Assembly: GCA_963978905.1 (NCBI GenBank)
Contig: OZ022257.1
Span: forward strand, 19,177,664 to 19,241,663
DNA: 64,000 nucleotides
Source: Trichostrongylus colubriformis
Lineage: Eukaryota; Nematoda; Chromadorea; Rhabditida; Trichostrongylidae
Direction: 5' to 3'
The notes below the pieces were generated by a model, which did not search any database, had not been told where the DNA came from, and saw only the letters and a list, made by a program, of their open reading frames with translations. Below are positions 35,048-46,900 of this stretch, one piece after another (the first letter of the stretch is position 1; the number at the start of each line of letters is the position of its first letter). The translations under genes and the position numbers were made by a program.

Positions 35048-36347
35048 TGACTTCTGCCATTGGAATAGCATCTAACCTTCCAACGTTTTTCCTAATGAAT
35101 CGGCACTGTGCTTCCAAAAGCTCTTCGGACAGCTCGCTGCCTGATAGGCACTCGGGAATGCGAGCGTTCTGTTTATCACTACTTTATGGGCGATCCCGTG
35201 GACTGATTGGTAAGAATACGCAAGTAAAATGAGTTGAAGTCTTGTCGGCTAGTTTGCAAAGCTTTCATCTTGCGCATCATAAGTAGCTGTCATCTAAACC
35301 TTGGAGTACTAAAAGACAAATTACTATGTACTCAAAAACAGTGATAGGGGTAATGTGGTATTTAAGAAATCCTTGAAAGAGGTCATTCACATGGAAACTA
35401 GGGGTTTAATAGGCCTGTTCGTGGGCGGCGGTTTAACAGCTGACCCCCCAGGATGACAGAGCCCTCTTCCTAGGGTCGACTTGCACGAAGAATGACTTGG
35501 GTGGGTATATTGTAGTAATGAGAATGATTGCAGATTGATACTTATCGTATTACATGGTGCTAGACGTGTCGGCTTTCGTGGTGAACACGTCCTCCGGTCA
35601 GTATTAAAGTTTGGAATGAATGATATAACTTGATTACTCTTACCGCTGCCTTCGAAAGGGTTTACTCTTACTTTTATGAACGGGTCTCTCATATTTTGCA
35701 GATTAGAAAACAGAGTAAGGACTAAAGCTGTTCAATCCAATTTGGCTGAAATTATTTAAGGAACTGTCCACAGAAATTCCATGGTTTCGCTTCCTTTCTA
35801 AATCACTCTACTAGATATACTACATGAGCAGGAACACAGAGAACCGAGAGTTTTCTTCAATTCCAAAGCAGAAATCGGAACTGGAAGAAGAGCAGCTCGT
35901 TTGAATTGAACTGAAAAGCCAGCTCAAGTTTTCGAACCCAGTGTTTGCTTCTCATTCTGCGTCCCTGATTACGTGTCTGCCGCCCCTTTACTCCTCATCT
36001 CTTGCGTACAAACCCAATGGAACGCCCCACCCCGATGTCCGCCACCTTGGGGAGGTTTATCTCAATTGGATTCGCGTATATGCGCGTGAAACTTTGCATG
36101 TGGAATTTAGTAAGCAAATACAACATATTAGTAGCAAAGATACTTAAATTTCCGTAGACGATACCTTCAAGCTTCAGTTCCAGCCCACATGGAGTAGAAG
36201 TAATCACGAAAGTAGAAGTAACCCACAAAATTTTGTATTTAGGGAAATCCCGGCCGACTGGCAGTATGCGAACCTGCGAATGGACCAATTGTCGCTTTTC
36301 TTCTACCGAGGGGCGATTCATCTTATTTTATTTATTTCGCTGAACAG
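35048..36347 (+). pseudogene. Third srx-type receptor copy, exons 2 and 3 only, broken
   Basis: 35,048-35,209 aligns with exon 2 of the intact copies (IGIASNL, then the SFGQLAA region) but has a 1-bp deletion and adjacent TGA and TAG codons, and ends at the same donor position (TTG then GTAAG). 36,243-36,347 aligns with exon 3, has the same 105-nt length and phases, keeps its reading frame (MDQLSLFFYRG..., ending FISLNR) and both splice sites. Exons 1 and 4-7 were not found. Intron 2 is 1.0 kb here versus 3.8 and 5.5 kb in the others. Confidence 0.75.
35990..36160. repeat. Diverged fragment of the GC-cored MITE family
   Basis: GCGCGTGAAACTTTGCATGT and the following AATACAACAT and TTTCCGTAGACGATACC match the right subterminal region of 42,837-43,266. 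Lies in the intron of the broken third srx copy. Confidence 0.45.
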
Positions 36348-38716
36348 GTTATGGTTTTTGAAAGTTATGGAGCAATGCGACTTTCCACACATTTTAATCC
36401 TTCGCAACTCAAGAAGTGAAAAGGGGTGTGCACCCTTTTGTCAAGATGTCGCACCACGACGGCTTCGTGTATGCGATAGCCGACCTTCACGAGAGTACCG
36501 TAGTAGCCGAACTTCAAGAGAGTACCGTAAGTCACAATTGTCCTCTGCCGGTATGTTTAATCCCGCACGGAGACTGAAAGCAAATGCACCCGATGTGGTG
36601 GCCTTCATAGGACAACAACGTTTCTCGCCACAAGAAACTCACGGAAGATCAGAACGGCAGAAAGTCAATGCAAAAACCGATGACACCAAATAAATTCCTC
36701 GCTGAAAATCGTGCTCGTAGATGCTTATGCTAGCGAATAGGCTATTAGCGCCCCGAAAATAGAATGAACAGTACGAATTGTCTGAACCAGAATAATCACT
36801 CGGATTGAAAAAAATAAGTCGACACAGGATGCCGAGTGGAATATTGAAATCGATGTCGAGAGCGGGAATCAGACAGACCGCTCAGCACGGGTACAAGGGG
36901 CCGAATGAATTACCAAACTGGTAGGTAGCAGTTACCATCGATAGAGGAACTATAGGATTAGTTGAAAGTGCACTGATCATGAATACTTACCTTAGAAGCT
37001 GTTCCTCAACATCATTCCCATTTTCTCTGTAACATACATTGTTTGAGTTATAGTTATGAAACAGTAATCGTAAACCTCTTCGGTGGAGAGCACAAAATGG
37101 TCATAAAAGCATTCACCTGCTCAAGGATAAAGACACAAAGGTTACCAACTTTTTTTATAACGCTGAACCGTTGAAGATGAATTGGGATAGAGTGATAATT
37201 TGTTAATTCATATATAAGTTGAACATAGATGTACACTACACGATTAATGTGATCACACGACCTGTAATCAGAGAAGTTTAACCATAACTTGTTTTTCCAC
37301 TTCTCATTAGTATCAACTTAAAACATTTTATGGTAAACACTTCAAATAAACCAAAGTAGTGTGAGATAATTTGAGTTCGAACAAACAGTAAGTCTGTTCA
37401 ATCTAAAACTAGCGTATATTAATGCATAGTCATAAACAAGGATTGATGCATAATTCAACTCATTCAAGTTGATGCTCAATCTAGCACAATAACCAGTTTC
37501 CATAAATTGTTCTGTTTAGAGCATATTTGCCTCCGTTCCCTTACTGATGAGCACAGAGGGAGGTTCACTCTATGTTTGACCTCCGTCTAAGAGCACATGC
37601 AAAACGGAAGCTAAACTGATTCACTGTTCTACCTCCACAAATTTTAATACGATTTCTTTATTGATATTTTGATTATTACTTTGATTTTATCAGTTACCTT
37701 TCTCACTCTCTCTTCAGATGAGTTGCTTGATAATCGTTTCTTCAACGATTGTGCATGCTCATGTTTAGGAATGCAGACCGACGTTTTCATTCCGCGATGC
37801 TAGGGCTACAGTTAACACGCTTAGCAACTGGAAGTAAAAACGGAATAGATCTTGGCGTTATTAAAGGCTTTTCTTTTTGAACTTCTGCCATAGTTTCGTT
37901 TCCATCGCCACTCTGCATATTGTCGTACACAGCATTCCCTTACTGCTTCTCAATGCTGAATTTCTCACCCTTCATGTTCATGTGACCTACAAAGCTTGAG
38001 TTTTCAGGAATGCAACAAAAATTAGTGGTGATCGAAGTGACTAGCAGACCTTCACCTTGATTTTGACACAGTATCTGGTGAGTTTTTGATCCACGGCGCT
38101 GTGCTCTGAGCCTACTTCACGATTCTGAATCGTGTGCGACTCGAATTGATGCGACCACGATTCCAGATCACCAATGATTCGACCAATTCGCTGTTTTCAG
38201 ACCAAATCTATCTGATCATCCCTCACTTAGGTACAAAGTCACCTCACCAATCAGTGGTTCACAACAGGCGAAAGTAACGAGTGCGAAGTTCTTCCTTAGT
38301 TTTCGTAAACAAGCAGATTTATTGTGAAAGGATAAGCTGGATGAAATAAAAAAAGTTCATTCATGAAAGCAGAAACCATAAAATGATAGTGGAATTGGTT
38401 ATAAAATTACAGTAAAAGTATCCGATGATGATGTACATACAATAATAATATTGCAACAACATAGCGCCAAGAGGGGTGTGTAGCGTTAGGATTGCGGGCG
38501 CTATTGCTGCACCTATTGTTACGCTTCCGCCTCATACGTTGCGTTGTCCAAGGCACTCGTGCTTCAAATACCTTACTTTGTTGTTGATTACACGCTTAGT
38601 GTTAGCTCCCTTGTCTGGAAGCTATGAAATGGGGCTGGCATCTCCATACTTCGGCAATATGCACAACCTGCAGCTGTTTTGTCTGTGTTACCCAATGATA
38701 CCTTTTTTAGGGTGAC
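36348..38716. other. No supported gene
   Basis: AT-rich sequence with short frames only. No srx exons 4-7 for the third copy were recognised here. Confidence 0.45.
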
Positions 38717-39117
38717 GGTTGGGACACACGGTCAGTGGGGCCGTCAGGTCACGCGGTGGCCATGTACGTTTCCTTAAGGTGTTCGCTGCAACAGCCTTCT
38801 CCAGCGATATTCCGAAAAAGCGTGGACCATTGTACGAATACTAAAATGACAAGCGGGTGTGACATCTGACTCAAACAAAAGGGATCTTTTCCGAGGCATG
38901 GAAGGCTTTATTTTAGTTCTCTCTCAATTTGAAAACTCTCTTTTTCAAGTGTCACGTCACGATAGCATCACCCCGTCGTGAACACAGCGGAATTGACTTG
39001 TACGTAAGGACGATAATATTTACGTAAACAAAGTGTCTGAAAAACCTAAGTGACGAGGCCAAAGGCCGCGGGCTGTCACAAAATCCAAGCCGAGGTCAAA
39101 ATCCGTGTGTCCCAACC
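38717..39117. mobile_element. 401-bp MITE with 15-bp perfect terminal inverted repeats
   Basis: GGTTGGGACACACGG at 38,717-38,731 and its exact reverse complement at 39,103-39,117. No coding sequence; target duplication not clear. Confidence 0.65.
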
Positions 39118-40195
39118 TACAACCCATTTTTTTTACCCTGCTAAATAAAACTCAAATATGTAAAATATGGAAAAAGAATTGAACAAAAGGTAAACGCATA
39201 CTCAATAATAATACTTACAAAGAAAGGAGAGAAAAAGAGCAAATTAGCGAAATGAATGAGGAAAAGCGGATGCAGATAAGCGAGGCGTAATAATTGCGCC
39301 TCATTGCAGAACCGCGTTGCGAGTACCGTACCACGCCGCATTAAAGTCGTCCGAAATTTGCCACGCGCTGCCATCTACGATTCTAATGCTCGTCCCCCCG
39401 GAACGAGCAGTGAGAAACACATCTTCGTTATGCCATGTCACTTATTGCGGTACGCGCTGTCACCGTGTACAGGCGAGGGATTTCACCGAACCCATGCACT
39501 GTTTGCAGTCTTTTTTCTGCTTTTATGCAGCAAGCTGCAGCTGCTCCCTTTTTATTTTTCATATCATGTCGACTGAAGAATTCAAAGACGACTTGTAAAT
39601 CATAATTGCCTCCCGACAAATATGACTAATAAGTCGTCTTCCAATCCTTTCCAATCCTTACGTCGGTCATGAAGGAGCTGAATAGGGAATTTGTGACACG
39701 GCGGCTGTGGAAACATTTTTGAGCCTAAGGGCTCGAGTCAAACATCTAAGGAACAAGTGGGGGGCAATAGGCAATTGAACAAGTGATTGGGAACACTCGG
39801 ATAAGCAGTGAGGGGTATGTAGTTCGGGCCACTTATGAAAAGATTGTTGAATGTAAGACGAAACTTGAAAAATAGTAATAACTCCGACAAGAGAGACCCC
39901 TTTCCTATTGTTGAATCTGAAAGGGGGACGGAAATGCGAAAACAGATGGCAACCGTTGGAAAAGACGGCTCTTACAAAGGCTAAAATCGCTCCTTTTCCC
40001 ACGAATTCAGCCACACATATGCAGTTCCCCAAATCCCTAGCTTTTACTTCGATAACTCACCTTAGGAAGCCGAGTTGATCAGAGAGGAAAGGTAATTGAC
40101 TGGTCGAGGTGCTTATCTCGAAAATACCTATGTCACTTTTTATCATCAGGTAGTTTATTTTGACCATGGAACTCTGAAGCAGTTATCATCCCAAG

Positions 40196-40272
40196 GTTTT
40201 TTTTTCGTTCCGTAGGGAATCGAAGCAAAGACTTTTTCGTTCCGTAGGGAATCGAAGCAAAGACTTTGTTCC
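40196..40272. repeat. Tandem duplication of a 36-bp unit
   Basis: TTTTTCGTTCCGTAGGGAAT followed by CGAAGCAAAGACTT occurs twice back to back, followed by a partial related unit. Copy 1 (about 12,100) has one unit. Confidence 0.75.
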
Positions 40273-40984
40273 GCTTCAAAGACTTGCTCCGCTTCCCAGC
40301 AATTTTGTATTTGTTATTTGCGAGCCACGTGCGCAATTTCCTACAATGCGTAGAATCCAAATAAGACCGTTGTTTTTGCGGAACGACTAAAATCCGTTTG
40401 ATATCGGATTTTGTCTACGTTTATTTGTTGAAACTCCCATTATGCCCGATAAATTGCCTATGAAAACTTAATTTTTTGTTCCCTATCTTGTACTTCGTCT
40501 GTGATAACCATGATCTTGGAAGATAAGTGCATTTTTGTGTCATTGGTGCTCTTGAGATTGCGACGCTGCTGCTATCGGAGGGTAGTGTAAGGTGGCATGA
40601 GCTGTAGGACTATGGCCTTGTTTTGTGCACCAGTTCACTCCAATGATCGTAGAAGAATTTAATAGCTGGACATGATCAACCTGGTGAAATGTATGTAAGT
40701 TCTGAGTAATTGTGTGAAAAAGAATAGCTCCATAATTTTGTACGAAGTATTTTGAAAATTTCGCTCTCGTATTCATCCATAAGGTTTAAAGAGCCTTACA
40801 CGCTTTGCTAGGCATCAGTGTTGTTTTTGCAGGCTAAGTTTTCGTGCACACGCCATTCAGGCGGGGAATAGCTTGTGCATTATCCTTCAACCTCCATCTT
40901 CGTTTTCAAACTCTGCCTTCAATTCCTACCACCTCCAAATTAGAAGCTTAACGTGTTCAGCTGCATTTTCAACAAAAGCTCCTG

Positions 40985-43900
40985 ATGGATGCAAACGGTA
41001 CCTCCGCCATAGCGGGAGAATCTATCTACGTGACTGTGCTTGAAGCTCTTCTTTTATGGCTGGTGGGTCACCAACGTCAATATTCTCAATGAGTCAATTT
41101 GAGTTTCAATAAAATTTCAGCAAAAATAGTGATATCAGGTGAAGCGCCACATCCCTTCTACCATGTATGTTAACCATTCCGCCCCAATATATGACCGACG
41201 TTGTCTGAGTTGTGTACAAACAGCCGCTGGGTTCAAAAACTAGAGGAAGCGTAAGCGTATTTCGCTTTCCACTTCAGCTCCACAGGTGGCCTCGTACCAG
41301 GCAATACTGGAATAATCAGAGCTTATCACTTTAGCAACAGCTGCTACTGAAGTTATAGCACCTATACATATGGCCACTGCAGAGGAAATACAAACAGGCC
41401 CTTCAGCGACTTTCTGATGTGATTGGACCGGTGACCATGTGACCGCATTGTGTTTTGCATAGGCATACCAACAAAGAAAGCCTTACGAGACCTTCACGTG
41501 GTCACGAAAGTCTGGGGTAAAAAAATGGAACTCACCTGCATGGAACTTATCAGACGGCCATGTGGACGATTCGGAATCCTCCATCGAGTGATGGACTTAT
41601 AACAATGATGACACTGTAGGCACTTTTCCTCAGCGATGAAGTTAGGTCAAACTATTCTGTATAATTACCGTGAACTGCTCTGTTACGAAGTTTCATGTTG
41701 GCCCAAATGTGGACAGATAATGTTAAATCCGGAATTTTTATCCCAAAAGTCTAAGAAGGTTCCATAAAACCGTGGTTCAGGTAGCAAATGCTTCCAATCG
41801 TAATTATTCTAAAGCAGCTCCATGCTGCCCTCCAAACTTTAGATCCTGATCCCCTGCTTGATGAGACTCTAGCAGAATTCTTGGACTCCACAAAATTTTA
41901 GCTTCTCTAGATGAAAAGGCCTGATTGGCGGTATCGCTTCAGGTAATAAGCACAAGCGTGATACTACCGCTACCACTTAGCTCATTAACACTTTGGAAGC
42001 AATTTTGACATGCCTAACAGTAGAAAGACTTGAGTGATGTCAATATTGCTGAATATAATTCCAGATTTGTACAATTGGAATCGCTTCGAATCTTCTTGCT
42101 TTTTTCGTGTTGAGTCGTCACCGTGCATTCAAAAGCTCTTTCGGACAGCTGGCAGCATGTTACGCATTTGGGAATGCAGGGGTTCTTATTATAATGGTTT
42201 TATGGGCCGTTCCGTGGACTATTTGGTAAGAAATGAAATTTCTCTTATACTGAGTAAATTGTTTTTTGTTCACTCACATTGGCTACGTCTCTCTTACGAC
42301 AAACATCAGATCATTCCAACCTGCAGAAAATGTAGGAATGCAACAACTCAACTCATTTGATTTAAAAACACGCTGTGATGCTGAGCTCGTTCCTGCTGAT
42401 CTTCGAGCGGAAGCCAGCGCAGTCTCACTCCTGGCCCCCTCGACCTCAGCATCTCAGTCTTTTTTACTGTTTCGTGGAGAGTTCCAACTACTACGGATGC
42501 TTCGAGAGCTTCAGTTGACTGATCTCTAGCGATCATCGCAATATCGCACGATGTGTCTCTAATTTTCCAACGCTTGCCGAGCACGGTAAAACTCCGGATT
42601 CCTACCTGAAACTGCCTCCAAATGTTGAACTTAGCCGTTAGTTCGCTCCCAGCGGAAACCATAAGTGAGCACAGAGGAGGGCGATGATAGTCTTTCTCAC
42701 TACCTTCACGGCTGCCGCGATGTTGTTTGATGCTCCTCAAGTCGTTAATTTTTTTGCTCAACTTTTGCCAATCATTCATCATGCCAAGTACGCGCCTTAA
42801 ATACACATAACTGAATCCCATTTTTCCTGACTTAAAGGAATCGTCCACGAAAAAATGGGTTTTTATGCTACTAATATGTTTCCGTTGTATTTGCCTAATG
42901 TGGGCCCCATGCAAACTTCCACGCTAGAAAAACAAAATCCGCCCATGATGCAGCATCACAAAATCTTGGCCTGGTGGAGGGGGCGTCCGAGCAAGTGCCC
43001 ACCCCACTGTGCGCCGCTGACGGAGACGCATCGTAGGAACAGCAAATTTCGTAAACAATTCTACACTCCGTTCCCAACCTCGGCGGACGACAGGACGGAG
43101 CTTTCACTCGGAGGCCCCGCCCATCCGACCGAGAATTCGGGGAGCTCTTTCTTAGCTGAATTCTCGCTTCTTCGCGTGAAACTTGGCATGCGGCCCTTAT
43201 TGGGCCAATACAACATAAATATAAGAGTAAAACAGAAACTTATTTTTCCGTGGACTATTCCTTTAAATGGAAGCTAGTGCTCTGGCAAGACTATAGTATG
43301 TGGCGAAAATTCCATTGACAAGTAGCATTCCCGGGCTTCATAACAGCCGTGCAGCTGCAAACCGATCTCCACTCGCCGACTTTGCCAGCTAGCATTAGCT
43401 GGATTGGTTGGCTACGGTTGATCAACACGGTTCCACGAGCGACGTGTAGGGCAATCGGGTCAATCCATCCCTTGTTCTTCAGTGCCTGTTAATATTCTCG
43501 AGTGCTGCACCGAAAGACATGCTGCATGAAGTTGCTCCAAAGTTTCGAAGTATATTGATACCTTGAGGAGGCGTGTTTTGAGTGCCCAGATTTTCGATAA
43601 CCACTTCTGTTTTACCGCAGTTGAAGCCCTTCTTCAAGGTGAAAAATGTAAGACAAAAATCCTATGCATCGTGTGCTGTCGCGTTACCTCACTGAGCCTT
43701 GCGGACATGAGAAAAGATCGGTGGTGTTGAAGCCTCGCTATACCCTGCCTGTCGCTGTAATTCTCTGATGTTCCGCCAATACTAATTACTATGACTTCAG
43801 TAGAATCTGGTGGATTCCACAAGACACCTTAGACAATCATTTTTGACATCGTGTGGGCTCCCATTTTATGCAGCATATGGCTGCTTATTCTTCATCGAGC

Positions 43901-46900
43901 AGTGCATTCTCATTAAGTCAGAACGATGATTTGGCGATGACTGACAAAAGTTATGAATGTTCCACCTCTCACTGTCGGTATTTCACGATTTTTAGCCCAC
44001 GAGAGTGTGTCGGACTCTCAAAAGAAGCAGTGAAATGACTACTCGCTCTGCATAGAACAGTGCATATGTTAGCTGCTACTTGAATTCGGTCCTTTTTCAC
44101 CAGTAATTTTTTCGCTCTTAAGAAAAAGCGTATAACAAGCACCTGTACTGAGAATTTGGTACAAATTATTCCAGCCAAATCATTTTCTATAACTTTCTGT
44201 AGCGTTGCTCATCCATCTCACATTTTGCTGATACTGTCGCGATTGAAAAATGCCATTGTCGGGGTGTTAAAATAGATGGACTCACTTTTTTGAAGTCGTA
44301 TAACAGCAAGAGCGCACTACAGCGATCTGGGCAGATGTTTTACAGAAAACACGACATTTGTAGATCACCCTTTCCGAGGAGAGATTTCTATCCAAGCTAC
44401 AGTGTGTTTCCTCGACAGTTTCAGCAGCATAGTGCTAGAGGCATTTTTGCGGGCGGATGGACTTGCGTCCTCCAGTCACTGTTGCGGGCCTTTTTAGCAG
44501 GGATGTGTGCACTTATGACAAATAATCGCGTGGCCGCCCACGGCGAGCGCGCTGCGAGTGCGACTTGTTTGCAGCTTTATCTGTTAAAACAGCAACAACA
44601 ACAACATAGGCGAGCTTCCGGAACTTCCAATCTGCAATTTTTGAAAAACCTTCACGATACCAGCCCACTGGGTGTTGGACGGAATTCGGACGCCTCGTAC
44701 TGATGGCGCCACAAGTGCGCCGCGAAGCGGTTTTTTGTCATAAGTGTACACACCCTTTTGGGAGAAATTCCCTTACACAAACCTACTGAGGCTATTTTCA
44801 CCGTTTCTGCCTGTATGGCCAGACGTTTTCATCTAGTCTTCAAATCGTGCAACACTGTGTGTTGCACTTGCCACCCAAAAACCGTCTTTTTTGGGGTCAC
44901 ATGAACCCGTCGATTTGTGAAGTCTAAAGATGTCAGAATACGTTTTCGGATATGGAGAACAACATATCTATCTGTCATTGTACGTTTACGTTTAGCTTTT
45001 GACGACGATACAATTTCAAAATAGGAAAAATTGTAGTATAACTTATGGTTTAATTTGTTCACTAGTGCCTGTGAACATAATCGGTATCCCCTAAATACCA
45101 GTCAACATTTTTGGACCACGAACATTCCATTTTAACTGCGGCTTCGATACTTGTTCTGGATCTACCCACGACGTTTGCGGGAATCGTAACAAGAAATAAA
45201 TGTATACCAATACTCAGTAAATATGAATAGGATGATATATAATAAACTCTAGTATATATGAAACGCTTCGTCTGTCTGTCCCTCCGTCCTTTCGTCCCTC
45301 AGTCTGTCATGAAATCTGGTATTATATGAAAAACGACCTGTGGAGATGGGGAACAAGTGTGGTATGGGTAGGGAGTGAGATAAGATGGAAAAAGGACATA
45401 AATACCAAGTTGCGCACCGCGCACGGTGGGCGGGGCGTGCACTGAAATGTTCCGTTTCCAGACCGAAAAATGTAAATTACGTGCGAATATGACGCTAGCG
45501 TTGGGGAAAGCGGGATTGCTGTCAGGAATGTGTTTCAATTCATGAAAGAGACTTGAGCACAGTGGGCGGAGCATTTGCAGTGGTGGGCGGAGCTTGGAGC
45601 TACATGAAAGGCACCCTGTGGACATGGCGAGAAGTGTGGGACGGGTAGGGCATGGGGCAAGAAGCAAAGAGCACACATGAGTTAAGTTGCGCCCCGCCCA
45701 CAGTGGGCGGGGCGTGCACTGGAATGTTCCGTTTCCGGACCGAAAATTGTAAATTGTGTTCGAATGTGACATTAGGGCTGGCCAAAGGTGAATTAATGTC
45801 AGGAATGAGTTTTAAGTCATGAAAGAAGCTTGAGCACAGTAAGCGAAACGCACACTGAGCGGGGGATCTGTACAATAAAAATAGTTCAGTTCCAACGCAG
45901 CCTTGAGACCAGGGAAAAGTCGGCAGAAATGACCAATGTCCAAGTTATCTCAAACACACTTAAAACTGCCCACTTGGTCTGACGCCCATAATCTTATGCG
46001 CATAGTAGTGTGCGCAAGCCAACTGGTAAAATATAATGTAATAACATGATAACAAATACAATAGATCCACATCTGGTCGACAGATACAACAAATGACATA
46101 ATGATCTTTACTGCTCCCCTTTGTCTTTTCAACTGCCTACAAACAATTTTCAACACTTACTTTAGTGATTTACATCTCGTCTCTAAGCTTCACCTCAGCA
46201 ATTCTCCCAGGTTCGCTGACCTTAAAAGTTTTTATGGGTCTAGGTATTATTTTTCGTTGGAATCTCTACCATTAACCTTGACTCGTTTAAGCCACTGATG
46301 GCAGTTGATTTACAACGGGGCATTATTTCTGTACACACTCACTATACATAGTTTGATGACCCTCAGACTTAATTCCCGTGTCACAGCAGATGCGACTTTC
46401 AGCGAGCACTTCCTACGTAGACGCCTTCGCCATGGAACTTTGTGAAGCAGTGATACCCGTCCGAAAGTCAGGTGCAGATCGTCAAGGTCTTTTGACCGAT
46501 GAAGGTGTGGCTTGCATTGCGGATGCTTCTCCCAGCCTCTGCATCCGCCTTGCACTGCTACTCCCCGCCTTTTATGATCTTTCTTCATCACCTCTCTACA
46601 GAGCTTTGAATCCGGATAGGAGTTATTGAATGTTTATCGCCCTTTTAATTCCGCATACAGTGATCTGGATGATACAGCCCTCATAAATTGTAATGCGACG
46701 CGCACTGGTAAGTCTACACTAAATTCCAGCTACAGAACACAAAAGGGTTACCTTCATTCAATTGAAAATGCCACTTTTCCTACCATGCGACATAATACAG
46801 CGAAAAAATGGAGTAGCCAACAGCGGAAAAAAACCAAAAAACGAGAAAATGCTAATTTTGCGTCTTTCATTGTATTGAGTAACAAAAATTGCTATTACTC

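Noticed and set aside
36280..36693. 137-codon frame starting MDQLSLFF.
   Set aside because: Only the first part is a real srx exon 3 (ending at a GT donor at 36,348); the rest is read-through into an intron.
45299..45875. Minus-strand frames of 157 and 91 codons.
   Set aside because: They are translations of two tandem 290-bp repeat units; the internal repetition explains the open frames, and there is no leader, domain or splice structure.
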